From contig JAFMIT010000001.1 in the NCBI GenBank assembly GCA_017853815.1, forward strand, positions 1-46,005: a stretch of 46,005 bases of DNA. Direction: 5' to 3'. Made by a program: the position numbers and the translations under genes. The notes under the pieces were generated by a model. That model was not told where the DNA came from. It made no database searches and worked only from the letters and a program-made list of their open reading frames with translations. Every line of letters begins with the position of its first letter. Position 1 is the stretch's first letter. Positions 16,206-24,790 of the stretch are shown piece after piece. The DNA comes from Actinomycetota bacterium. GTDB taxonomy: Bacteria > Actinomycetota > Actinomycetes > S36-B12 > UBA5976.

Positions 16206-17522
16206 ATGCCGTTCAACGCAATCGATACCGTCTGGCTGATGACGTGCACTGCCTTGGTGCTCTTGATGACGCCGGGTCTGGCACTTTTCTATGGCGGAAT
16301 GGTGCGATCCAAGAGTGTGCTCAACATGATGATGATGAGTTTCTCGACTATTGGTGTCGTGACCATCATCTGGGTGGCATACGGATACTCGTTAGCTTTT
16401 GGTCCCGATAGCGGTCTGGGGATTATCGGAGACTTCAGCGACCTGGGGTTAGACAAAGCTCTGGGTAGCACCATTGGTGCAGCAGGTCACGAAGTGCCGA
16501 CGTTGGCGTTTGTGTTCTTTCAGTTGACGTTTGCCATCGTGACCACTGCTTTGCTCAGCGGCGCAGTGGCCGATCGCATTCGCTTCACTGCGTGGTTGGC
16601 GCTAGTGGCCGCGTGGGTCACATTCATCTACATCCCGCTCGCTCACATGGCGTTTTCGGCCGAAGGCGGAACGGGTGGTTTGTTTATCGACCGTCTGGGC
16701 GTTCTCGATTTCGCCGGTGGCACCGCAGTCGAAATCAACAGTGGCGCATCGGCTCTCGCTTTGGCGATTGTCATTGGTAAGCGAATTGGTTTTAAGAAGG
16801 ATCCGATGAGGCCACATAACGTGCCGCTTGTGCTCTTAGGCGCCGGGCTGCTGTGGTTTGGCTGGTTCGGATTCAATGCTGGCTCTGCCTTGGCAGCGAC
16901 AGGTGTCGCTGTCGTGGCACTCATCAATACGCAGATTGCCGCTGCCGTAGCGGCGCTGAGTTGGATCGCTGTCGAATGGAAGCGCGACGGCCGCCCGACG
17001 ACTTTAGGCGTGGCGTCTGGTGCAATCGCTGGCGCGGTGGCCATCACTCCTTCCTGCGGCTACGTCACTCCGCTCGGTGCTCTGGTTATCGGTGCTGTTG
17101 CAGGTGCTGTGTGCGCATGGGCGATTGGTTTGAAGTACCGCTTCGGTTATGACGACTCTCTCGACGTGGTCGGTGTCCATGGTGTCGGCGGCGTTGTTGG
17201 CATGCTCGGTATCGGGCTGTTGGCCTCGACACGTGCGAACGACGCCATTTCGAATGGTCTTTTAATGGGCGGAGGGGTGGATCTCTTGCTCCGCCAGTCA
17301 CTGGCGATCGTCATCACCGCTGCTTTCGCATTCTGCGGCACCTGGTTGATCGCCACTGTCATCGACAAACTGATTGGACTGCGTCTCGACCCTGAAGCAG
17401 AAATCACTGGTGCCGATACTGTGGAACACGCAGAGTCGGCATACGACTTCGCTGGTGTTGTCGGAGCTGGTCTCGGCAGCGGTTCGCAGCACTCAAGTTC
17501 TTACTCACAACGAAACAACTAG
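16206..17522 (+). CDS. amt: Ammonium transporter, copy 2 (first pore His replaced by Glu)
   Basis: A second Amt family protein of 438 residues, clearly a relative of copy 1 with the same signatures (PGLALFYGGMVRSKSVLNMM, GLLWFGWFGFNAGSAL). The first twin-histidine position is different: GGTAVEINSG carries Glu176 (codon GAA at 16731-16733), where copy 1 has His180. The second histidine, His325, is kept. Glu at this site is known from fungal Mep1/Mep3-type transporters, where it changes conduction and selectivity. The start ATG at 16206 follows GAGAGGGAA. It forms a pair with the second P-II gene eight bases downstream. Duplication followed by functional divergence is the likely history. Confidence 0.94.
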   Translation: MPFNAIDTVWLMTCTALVLLMTPGLALFYGGMVRSKSVLNMMMMSFSTIGVVTIIWVAYGYSLAFGPDSGLGIIGDFSDLGLDKALGSTIGAAGHEVPTLAFVFFQLTFAIVTTALLSGAVADRIRFTAWLALVAAWVTFIYIPLAHMAFSAEGGTGGLFIDRLGVLDFAGGTAVEINSGASALALAIVIGKRIGFKKDPMRPHNVPLVLLGAGLLWFGWFGFNAGSALAATGVAVVALINTQIAAAVAALSWIAVEWKRDGRPTTLGVASGAIAGAVAITPSCGYVTPLGALVIGAVAGAVCAWAIGLKYRFGYDDSLDVVGVHGVGGVVGMLGIGLLASTRANDAISNGLLMGGGVDLLLRQSLAIVITAAFAFCGTWLIATVIDKLIGLRLDPEAEITGADTVEHAESAYDFAGVVGAGLGSGSQHSSSYSQRNN

Positions 17523-17530
17523 GAGCGATG

Positions 17531-17869
17531 ATGAAGTTAGTAACCGCAATTGTGAAACCCTTCAAGCTTGAGGAAATCAAGTCAGCGCTTCAAGAGCAAG
17601 GCGTGCATGGCATGACGGTTTCTGAAGCGAGTGGGTATGGCCGTCAGCGTGGTCACGTCGAGGTCTATCGCGGAGCCGAGTACACCGTGGACTTGGTGCC
17701 CAAGGTCCGGCTCGAGATTTTGGCCGAGGACCGCGACGTCGACATGATCATTGACACGATTTTGTTGACGGCGCAGACCGGACGCATCGGTGATGGCAAA
17801 GTCTGGGTCACTCCAGTTGAGCAGGTAATTCGCGTGCGCACAGGCGAACGCGGCGAGACTGCGCTCTAA
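17531..17869 (+). CDS. glnB: Nitrogen regulatory protein P-II, copy 2
   Basis: A 112-residue P-II protein with the same T-loop as copy 1 except Val for Thr at residue 43. Tyr51 is kept, so GlnD could modify both. It begins MKLVTAIVKPFKLEEI and ends GERGETAL. Tandem ATG codons exist at 17528 and 17531; the AGGAG site at 17521-17525, which overlaps the amt stop, gives better spacing to 17531. Most differences from copy 1 fall at residues 61-83, outside the T-loop. Which transporter each P-II protein controls cannot be told from sequence, but pairing suggests its own neighbour. Confidence 0.94.
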   Translation: MKLVTAIVKPFKLEEIKSALQEQGVHGMTVSEASGYGRQRGHVEVYRGAEYTVDLVPKVRLEILAEDRDVDMIIDTILLTAQTGRIGDGKVWVTPVEQVIRVRTGERGETAL

Positions 17870-17887
17870 AGACTGACTGCTTTCGCT

Positions 17888-20221
17888 ATGACCACAATTG
17901 CCGAACTCACTGCCGATTTTTCTCGGCGGCGGGCGCTGCTTGTGGCCCGCGATAGAGCGTCAAGTCCAGAACTTCGAGGCGAGCTCGTGGAGCTGTGCGA
18001 CGAATGGCTGGGAGCCATTGCGCGTGCTGCCAACATTGATTCTTCGCGAGTGGCGCTCGTCGCTGTCGGCGGCTTCGGACGTCGGGAGCTCTGTGCTTCA
18101 AGCGATCTTGATTTGTTGCTGCTTCACCACCCCGATGAAGTGCCATCGGTGATGGCGAAACTTGCAGAGCAGATTTGGTACCCAGTGTGGGATAGCGGCA
18201 TAGCCCTCGATCACAGTGTTCGGGACGTGGCCCAAGCGCGAAAACTTGCTTCTCAAGATCTCAAAGTCGTGCTCGGTTTACTGGACGCGCGCACCATTGT
18301 GGGTGACGATTCTCTGACCCAATCCCTTCGCACAAGCGTTCTCGGTGATTGGCGGGGGATGGCGAAAGATCGCCTGCCAGAACTCAAAGAGACGGTAGAC
18401 GAACGCCGTAATCGACTCGGCGACTTGTCTCATCTATTAGAGCCAGACCTCAAAGAGGCCTACGGTGGACTGCGTGATGCAACTGTCCTCCGGGCTATTG
18501 CCGCAAGTTGGATTACAGACATTGATCACGCGAGCACAGCGCCGGCTGTTGAGCATCTGCTACGTATTCGTGATGCGTTGCATCGCGTTACAGGTCGGCC
18601 GACCGATCGGTTGTCGATGCATGACCAGGCGGATGTCGCTGCACTGCAATCTGAAGGTACCGATGATGACTTGTTGAAGTCTGTGTTTGTCGCGGGCCGA
18701 TCCATCGCCGTGGCGTCGGATGTTGCGTGGCATCGAGTGGGCAGACTCACCACCAAGACGTCCAGACTTCGACGACTCGGTGCACCTAAAGAAAACCGCA
18801 CGCCGCTTGCTGACGGCGTTGTCGTTCAAGACGGTGAAGTCGTGTTGGCCCTCGATGCACGACCAGCCGAGGATCCCGTCCTCGTCTTGCGTGCTGCTGC
18901 CGCCGCAGCCCAAGCATCACTGCCGCTCGCACCGCACACTGTCGCGAGATTGGCCAACGAATCCGTACCGCTGCGTAGCCCTTGGCCGGCTGAAGCCAGG
19001 CAAGCACTCGTTTCTCTGCTCGGCGCCGGCACAGGTGCGATTGCTGTCTGGGAAGCGCTTGATCAAGCTGGAATCATTGAGAAGCTGCTGCCTCAGTGGA
19101 GCGTCATTCGTGCGGCCCCACAGCGCAATGCGCTTCACATATTTACCGTCGACAGGCATTCGCTCGAGTGCGCAGTTCAAGCGGCGCGATTGACGCGAAA
19201 TGTGAGTCGCCCGGACCTCTTGCTCGTCGGTGCACTGTTTCACGACATCGGTAAAGCACGCGGCGAAGATCACTGCGGCAAAGGTGCGGCACTGATGCAA
19301 AACATCGCGCCTGCACTTGGTTTCAATGTCGGCGACACCGCGATTTTGACCGCGATGGTTCAACACCATTTGTTGATTGCTGAGTCCGCCACTCGACGAG
19401 ACCTCGAAGATCCCGCAACAATTTCGTTTGTTGCGGAGTCGGTGCAGACTCACGAACTACTTGATTTGCTCCACAATCTCACGATTGCTGATTCACTCGC
19501 CACCGGTCCACAGATCTGGTCTGACTGGAAGTCTCGGCTGATTGAGCAATTGGTGTCCAGAACTCATGCGGCTCTTGCGGGTGATGAGTTAGAACCATTG
19601 AGTGCGCTGTCGGATCGTTTTCCGTGGACAGTCGCGCCTGGACAAACCTTGCTCGAGATTTCACCGCATGCAGGTTCAGCGACCATTTATCTAGCCACGC
19701 CAGACCGAGTCGGTCTTGTCGAAGCAGTAGCAGGAGCGCTGTCTCTCCAACGACTCGATGTGCGCACAGCGAATCTGGACACTGTCGGTGGGGTTGCGTA
19801 TCAGGAATGGTCAGTGGCCCCTCAATTTGGCGATGCTCCATCGGTGGAACTGATTCGTGCCGAGATTGAAGCGGCGCTAGCCGATGTGGCGCAGGTCGCG
19901 GCCAGAATTGAAAGACTCTCGGCGGTGAGACCGGTGCGTCGTGGCTTTGTTCCGCCGCCGCCGCGCATTCGCGCGCTTCCGCATGCATCTCAACGATCAA
20001 CCGTTGTCGAGGTGCGCGCACATGACGCGCCGGCACTACTTTTTCGAGTCACCGAAGCGTTGGCGGAACTCGACGTTTCCATCACTTCGGCGCGTGTGCT
20101 CACGCTCGGAAGCGAAGTGGTCGATGTGTTGTATCTGCAAGATGTAACCGGTCAACCACTCTCTGTAACCGCGACCGAAAACTCGATTGCAGCGATTAGC
20201 GCGGCACTTCTCGGCGATTGA
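17888..20221 (+). CDS. glnD: P-II nucleotidyltransferase/nucleotidyl-removing enzyme GlnD
   Basis: GlnD adds a nucleotide to P-II when nitrogen is scarce and removes it when glutamine is high. The 777-residue protein has the nucleotidyltransferase motif GGFGRRELCASSDLDLLL near residues 61-78, with the metal-binding SDLD. An HD phosphohydrolase domain has LFHDIGKARGEDHCGKGA near residue 449. Two C-terminal ACT domains lie at about 600-680 and 700-777, the second starting near STVVEVRAHDAPALLF; these sense glutamine. In actinobacteria GlnD often adenylylates rather than uridylylates P-II; sequence alone does not decide. It begins 19 bases after the second P-II gene, so it likely shares that transcript. 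Confidence 0.95.
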   Translation: MTTIAELTADFSRRRALLVARDRASSPELRGELVELCDEWLGAIARAANIDSSRVALVAVGGFGRRELCASSDLDLLLLHHPDEVPSVMAKLAEQIWYPVWDSGIALDHSVRDVAQARKLASQDLKVVLGLLDARTIVGDDSLTQSLRTSVLGDWRGMAKDRLPELKETVDERRNRLGDLSHLLEPDLKEAYGGLRDATVLRAIAASWITDIDHASTAPAVEHLLRIRDALHRVTGRPTDRLSMHDQADVAALQSEGTDDDLLKSVFVAGRSIAVASDVAWHRVGRLTTKTSRLRRLGAPKENRTPLADGVVVQDGEVVLALDARPAEDPVLVLRAAAAAAQASLPLAPHTVARLANESVPLRSPWPAEARQALVSLLGAGTGAIAVWEALDQAGIIEKLLPQWSVIRAAPQRNALHIFTVDRHSLECAVQAARLTRNVSRPDLLLVGALFHDIGKARGEDHCGKGAALMQNIAPALGFNVGDTAILTAMVQHHLLIAESATRRDLEDPATISFVAESVQTHELLDLLHNLTIADSLATGPQIWSDWKSRLIEQLVSRTHAALAGDELEPLSALSDRFPWTVAPGQTLLEISPHAGSATIYLATPDRVGLVEAVAGALSLQRLDVRTANLDTVGGVAYQEWSVAPQFGDAPSVELIRAEIEAALADVAQVAARIERLSAVRPVRRGFVPPPPRIRALPHASQRSTVVEVRAHDAPALLFRVTEALAELDVSITSARVLTLGSEVVDVLYLQDVTGQPLSVTATENSIAAISAALLGD

Positions 20222-20263
20222 ATAGCTGACCAATAGCCTTAACCCCGATTCATCGGAGGAACA

Positions 20264-21742
20264 ATGTTTGGGCAGCTGTCAGATCGACTCAGTGCGACCT
20301 TTAGATCACTTCGTGGTCGGGGAAAGCTCTCTGAGGCCGACGTCGCCAACGTCGTTCAAGAAATTCGCATAGCCCTTCTCGACGCCGACGTGTCGTTACC
20401 AGTGGTGCGCGCGTTTTGTGAACGGATCAAAGAGCGGGCAGTTGGCATCGAGGTTTCGCAAGCGCTCAACCCTGGCCAACAAGTTGTCAAAATCGTCCAT
20501 GAAGAACTGGTCCACATTCTCGGCGGCGAACAAAGAAGAGTTCGGTTCGCGAAGAAGCCACCAACAGTCATCATGCTCGTTGGTTTGCAAGGCGCGGGCA
20601 AGACCACACTCGCTGGAAAGCTCGCCGCTCACTTCGCCTCGCAGTCGCATACCCCGCTTCTCGTGGCTGCTGATCTTCAGCGCCCCAACGCGGTCGATCA
20701 ACTCAAAGTGGTTGCGGGCAATGCCAAGGTGGCGGTGTTCGCACCTGAAGCGGGCAACGGCAGTGGCGACCCTGTTGTAGTTGCTCGAGATGCGATTGCG
20801 TTCGCGCAGCAGAAGCTTCACGACATGGTCATCATCGACACGGCCGGTCGACTCGCCCTTGACGATGAACTGATGTCTCAGGCTCGCTCGATTCGCGACG
20901 CGGTGTCACCCGACGAAGTCCTGTTTGTGGTCGACGCGATGATCGGTCAGGACGCAGTGAATACTGCTCAAGCCTTCCAGGCTGGAGTTGGATTCGATGG
21001 CGTTGTCCTCACCAAACTTGATGGCGATGCCCGCGGCGGTGCTGCGCTCTCCATCCGCGAAGTGACTGGTGCGCCGATTATGTTCGCAAGCACCGGTGAA
21101 AAGCTCGCTGACTTCGAGCCTTTCTATCCCGACCGCATGGCTTCGCGCATTTTGGATCTCGGCGATGTGATGTCGCTGATTGAACAAGCCGAACGCTCTA
21201 TCGATGCAGATCAACGTGAGAAGTTTGCCGCCAAAATGGCTGCGGGCGACGATTTCACTCTCGAGGATTTCCTCGATCAATTGCTTGCAGTCAAAAATAT
21301 GGGACCGCTCGGCAAAGTATTGGGCATGCTGCCTGGTGCTGGTCAGATGAAGCAGCAGATTGATTCTGTCGATGATAAGGACATGGATCGAACGGCGGCG
21401 ATTATTCGATCGATGACACCTGCCGAACGCACGAACCCCAAGATCCTCAACGGTTCGCGGCGATTGCGCATTGCTAACGGTTCAGGCACCAAAGTGTCCG
21501 ACGTCAATAGTCTCGTCGATCGCTTTGCGATTGCGCAGAAGATGATGAAGCAGATGTCGAAAGGTGGCATGCCGCAGATGCCTGGCATGCCTGCCGTTCC
21601 CGGGATGGGCGGCATGCGTCCACCAAAGCAGCAACAGATTCAAAAGAAGAAAAGTCGCAGTGGCAATCCGGCAAAGAGAGCCGCGGAAGAGTCGGGGGAG
21701 TCATTCAAACTTCCAGGAGCCTTCAAGGGGCTCGTGGATTAG
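20264..21742 (+). CDS. ffh: Signal recognition particle protein Ffh
   Basis: Ffh binds 4.5S RNA and signal sequences of nascent membrane proteins. The 492-residue protein has the N domain (1-85), then the G domain with P-loop GLQGAGKTTLAGKLA near residue 107. DTAGRLALDDELM and TKLDGDARGGAALS follow. The C-terminal M domain (about 300-450) is methionine-rich, ending in a run with GGMPQMPGMPAVPGMGGM, and the tail is basic. The start ATG at 20264 has CGGAGGA upstream. TAGCCT at 20234-20239 could be a -10 box for a separate promoter. Its partner FtsY is 6 kb upstream on the same strand. Confidence 0.97.
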   Translation: MFGQLSDRLSATFRSLRGRGKLSEADVANVVQEIRIALLDADVSLPVVRAFCERIKERAVGIEVSQALNPGQQVVKIVHEELVHILGGEQRRVRFAKKPPTVIMLVGLQGAGKTTLAGKLAAHFASQSHTPLLVAADLQRPNAVDQLKVVAGNAKVAVFAPEAGNGSGDPVVVARDAIAFAQQKLHDMVIIDTAGRLALDDELMSQARSIRDAVSPDEVLFVVDAMIGQDAVNTAQAFQAGVGFDGVVLTKLDGDARGGAALSIREVTGAPIMFASTGEKLADFEPFYPDRMASRILDLGDVMSLIEQAERSIDADQREKFAAKMAAGDDFTLEDFLDQLLAVKNMGPLGKVLGMLPGAGQMKQQIDSVDDKDMDRTAAIIRSMTPAERTNPKILNGSRRLRIANGSGTKVSDVNSLVDRFAIAQKMMKQMSKGGMPQMPGMPAVPGMGGMRPPKQQQIQKKKSRSGNPAKRAAEESGESFKLPGAFKGLVD

Positions 21743-21765
21743 TGCACCATTAGAAAGGAAACATA

Positions 21766-23040
21766 GTGAGTATGTGGACAGTGCACGGAGATGGCAAGAC
21801 AGTCACTCCTGGTGAAGTGGTAGCTCCAAACGAACGTTTGAGCTGGCCGCGCACAATCGGCCTCGGCATTCAGCACATTGCTGCAATGTTCGGCGCCACG
21901 TTTTTGGTTCCAATCATTACCGGCTTCTCGCCAAGCACCACACTTTTGTTCTCAGGTATCGGCACGATTCTTTTTGTTTTCATTACTGGCAATCGAATTC
22001 CGTCGTACCTCGGTTCATCATTCGCCTTCTTGGGACCTATCGCGGCAGCTAAAGCAGGCGGAACTGATATCGCGCTGGCTCTCGGCGGCATCGTTGCGAC
22101 CGGTGTGATGTTGGCTCTCGTCGGCTTCATTGTCACCCAGGTTGGCGTCAAGTGGATCGATGCGTTCATGCCGCCCGTCGTCACCGGTTCGATTGTTGCC
22201 ATCATCGGTTTCAACTTGGCTGGTGTCGCGAAGTCTGAACTTGCGGTGCAGCCAACGGTTGGCGTGATCACCATGGTGGCCATTCTTGCTATCGCAGTTG
22301 TCTTCCGCGGCTTCATCGCACGTCTTTCGATCATTCTTGGCGTCGTAGTTGGTTACGTCGTTGCGGTGCTGACCGGCCTGCTCGGTACCGATGCTCAAAC
22401 AGCCATCTCTGGTGCGGCATGGTTCGGCGCTCCAACATTCACCACCCCTGCTTTCAGCATGAATGTCATCATCTTGTTCATCCCAGTGGTGCTGGTTCTC
22501 ATCGCTGAGAACGTTGGTCACGTCAAGGCCGTTGCCAACATGACGGGTGACAATCTCGATCCTTACATCGGCAGGGCACTTCTTGCTGATGGCGTTGCCA
22601 CGACGCTCGCTGGTGTCGGTGGCGGTTCGGGTACAACCACGTATGCCGAGAACATCGGTGTGATGGCTGCTACCCGCGTGTACTCGACGATTGCATACGC
22701 CGTTGCTGGTGCTGGTGCGATCGTCTTGTCGTTGTCGCCAAAGCTCGGTGCAGTGCTGTCATCAGTTCCGGTCGGTGTGCTTGGTGGTGCTGGCACCATC
22801 TTGTTCGGCATGATCGGCGTTCTCGGCGCCAAGATTTGGATTGAGAACAAAGTCAATTTCAATGACTCGACCAATCTGATGATTGCGGCAGTGACGTTGA
22901 TTGTCGGCATTTCTGACATGACGTTCACGGTTGGCGATTTCACGTTCAACGGCATTATCAATGGCACGTTGGTTGCTGTTGTTGGCCATGCGATCTTCCG
23001 CAGCATTGCGGCAGCTCGCGGCACTCGAACGGCTGACTAA
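21766..23040 (+). CDS. NCS2 family nucleobase permease (uracil-xanthine type)
   Basis: A 424-residue integral membrane protein with 12-14 hydrophobic segments, similar to UraA/RutG-type uracil:proton symporters. Family marks include GLGIQHIAAMFGATFLVPII near residue 30 and SSFAFLGPIAAA. The segment LIAENVGHVKAVANMTGDNL contains the conserved substrate-site Glu of NCS2 carriers. The later stretch GGGSGTTTYAENIGVMAATR is also typical. I choose GTG at 21766 with AAAGGAA upstream; ATG at 21772 is possible. It follows ffh by 23 bases and ends at a very strong terminator. Uracil is the most likely substrate, but xanthine cannot be excluded. Confidence 0.9.
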   Translation: MSMWTVHGDGKTVTPGEVVAPNERLSWPRTIGLGIQHIAAMFGATFLVPIITGFSPSTTLLFSGIGTILFVFITGNRIPSYLGSSFAFLGPIAAAKAGGTDIALALGGIVATGVMLALVGFIVTQVGVKWIDAFMPPVVTGSIVAIIGFNLAGVAKSELAVQPTVGVITMVAILAIAVVFRGFIARLSIILGVVVGYVVAVLTGLLGTDAQTAISGAAWFGAPTFTTPAFSMNVIILFIPVVLVLIAENVGHVKAVANMTGDNLDPYIGRALLADGVATTLAGVGGGSGTTTYAENIGVMAATRVYSTIAYAVAGAGAIVLSLSPKLGAVLSSVPVGVLGGAGTILFGMIGVLGAKIWIENKVNFNDSTNLMIAAVTLIVGISDMTFTVGDFTFNGIINGTLVAVVGHAIFRSIAAARGTRTAD

Positions 23041-23051
23041 CTCCACAAGGC

Positions 23052-23095
23052 TCGCTGGCATGACTGCATAGACGGTCATGCCAGCGACTTTTTTC
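23052..23095 (+). terminator. Intrinsic terminator after the permease gene
   Basis: A perfect 13-base-pair stem (23052-23064 with 23075-23087) and a 10-base loop are followed by CTTTTTTC. It is one of the clearest terminators in the window. Confidence 0.93.
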
Positions 23096-23195
23096 TGTCC
23101 CAGTGGCTGACACAAAGTTTCTGTCGAATTCAAAGATAAGTGTCCGCATCGTGGACTTTGACTCTCCGTACGCTCCAGCTCAACGGCGCAGCCAA

Positions 23196-23207
23196 TAACT
23201 TTCCGCC
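23196..23207 (+). promoter_or_regulatory. Putative leaderless promoter of thrC
   Basis: TAACTT at 23196-23201 is followed by exactly six bases and then the ATG of thrC. No ribosome-binding site is present, so the mRNA probably starts at or next to the start codon. A TTGACT at 23158 is too far upstream to act as its -35. Confidence 0.5.
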
Positions 23208-24485
23208 ATGACCTCAACCCCTGCCCTTACGCCCGAATCCTTCGGGCCCGCGACGGCCTTGCGCTGTCGTGAGTGCGGCACCGATTACGCCCTCGGCGCG
23301 GCATATTCCTGCGCAGAATGCTTCGGGCCGCTCGAAGTTGCCTACAACTTCGGCACTGTTACTCGGGAGCAGATCGCAGCAGGTCCACAGAACATGTGGC
23401 GCTATGCACCGCTCTTGCCAGTCGCCCCATGGGTTGCCGACGAACCTAACCTCAACCCCGGACTCACCAAGCTCATCAAGGCGGACAACCTAGCGAGAGC
23501 TCTGGGAATGACCGGCACGCTCTGGATTAAAGACGACTCCGGAAATCCGACCCACTCGTTCAAGGATCGCGTGGTCGCCGTGGCGCAGCATGCGGCTCGT
23601 CGACTCGGTCGAACAACGCTTGCGTGCGCTTCGACTGGCAACCTCGCAAACGCCGTTGCCGCTGCAGCTGCGCGTGCAGGTCAGACCTCGGTCGTCCTGA
23701 TTCCATCGAATCTTGAGGCCGGCAAGACCATCACCACAGCGACCTATGGCGGCACGCTGTTGGCGGTTGAAGGCAACTATGACGATGTCAATCGTCTGTG
23801 TTCAGAACTCATCGGCGAATCAATTACTGACACGTGGGGATTCGTTAACGTCAACTTGCGCCCCTACTACGCGGAGGGCTCGAAGTCGCTCGGTTTCGAA
23901 ATCGCTGAGCAGCTGGGTTGGCGTTTGCCAGACCAGGTAGTCATTCCTGTCGCTTCTGGCTCCTTGTTGACCAAGGTCGATAAGGCATGGCGAGAACTCA
24001 CGAGCTTGGGTCTCGTAGATGAGAAGGAATACGCAGTTTTTGGCGCCCAGGCGACCGGCTGCAATCCAGTGGCGCAGGCTTTTCGTGAGGGCCTTGAAGT
24101 GGTGCGTCCGGTCAAGCCAAACACAATTGCAAAATCTCTCGCGATCGGCAATCCAGCTGACGGCCCTTATGCGCTCGACGCTGCGCGTCGCACTCACGGC
24201 GCGATTGATGACGTGACAGACGTCGAAGTCGTGGAAGGCATTCGCCTCTTGGCAGAGACTGAAGGCGTGTTTGCTGAAACCGCTGGTGGCGTCACCGTGG
24301 CGGTTCTTCGAAAACTGCTCGCTTCAGGCGCTCTCGATCCAGCGAAAGAAACAGTGCTCATCAACACTGGCGACGGACTCAAGACTTTGGATGCAGTTGC
24401 GGATGTAGTGGGTCCATCGGCTATCGTCAAGCCATCTCTTGAATCTGCTGTCGATGCCCTCGACACTCTCGCTAGGAGCAATTAA
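23208..24485 (+). CDS. thrC: Threonine synthase
   Basis: ThrC converts O-phosphohomoserine to threonine with pyridoxal phosphate. The 425-residue protein has an N-terminal zinc-ribbon-like part with CREC near residue 20 and CAEC near 35, a feature of the actinobacterial/archaeal form. A fold-type II PLP domain follows. The PLP lysine lies in NPTHSFKDRVVAVA near residue 121, and the phosphate-binding loop is ASTGNLANAVAA. The start is ATG at 23208 without a ribosome site, consistent with a leaderless mRNA. Its stop shares one base with the start of the sulfur carrier gene (TAATG). Confidence 0.94.
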   Translation: MTSTPALTPESFGPATALRCRECGTDYALGAAYSCAECFGPLEVAYNFGTVTREQIAAGPQNMWRYAPLLPVAPWVADEPNLNPGLTKLIKADNLARALGMTGTLWIKDDSGNPTHSFKDRVVAVAQHAARRLGRTTLACASTGNLANAVAAAAARAGQTSVVLIPSNLEAGKTITTATYGGTLLAVEGNYDDVNRLCSELIGESITDTWGFVNVNLRPYYAEGSKSLGFEIAEQLGWRLPDQVVIPVASGSLLTKVDKAWRELTSLGLVDEKEYAVFGAQATGCNPVAQAFREGLEVVRPVKPNTIAKSLAIGNPADGPYALDAARRTHGAIDDVTDVEVVEGIRLLAETEGVFAETAGGVTVAVLRKLLASGALDPAKETVLINTGDGLKTLDAVADVVGPSAIVKPSLESAVDALDTLARSN

Positions 24486-24772
24486 TGAGCGTCACCGTTC
24501 GCATTCCGACCATTCTTCGACCATACGCCGATGGCGCGTCGAGCGTCGAGGTGGAACCAGCGGGTGCGAGCTCATTGAGCGACGTCCTGGCTGCGCTAGA
24601 AGAAAAAGCCCCTGGCATCAGCGCACGCATCATTGACGAAGCGGGTGCACTTCGCCGTTTCGTCAACGTTTACGTCGGCGATGATGATGTTCGTTTCCTT
24701 GATGGTCTCAGCACCGTTATCGCTGCAGGCGCCACCGTTTCAGTCATCCCGGCAGTTGCCGGCGGCTGCTAA
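24485..24772 (+). CDS. MoaD/ThiS family sulfur carrier protein ending in Gly-Gly-Cys
   Basis: A 95-residue ubiquitin-fold protein that would carry sulfur as a C-terminal thiocarboxylate. It resembles actinobacterial CysO/MoaD-like proteins: SVTVRIPTILRPYADG at the start and VSVIPAVAGGC at the end. Family members that are used directly end at the double glycine; here one Cys codon (TGC) follows before the TAA. That extra residue would have to be removed, or the protein mimics the CysO-cysteine adduct. An AGGAGC ribosome site precedes the ATG at 24485, and overlap with thrC implies coupling. The link to threonine synthase is a common neighbourhood in actinobacteria; its meaning is not known to me. 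Confidence 0.88.
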   Translation: MSVTVRIPTILRPYADGASSVEVEPAGASSLSDVLAALEEKAPGISARIIDEAGALRRFVNVYVGDDDVRFLDGLSTVIAAGATVSVIPAVAGGC

Positions 24773-24790
24773 TCGATAGCCCGGCTAACT

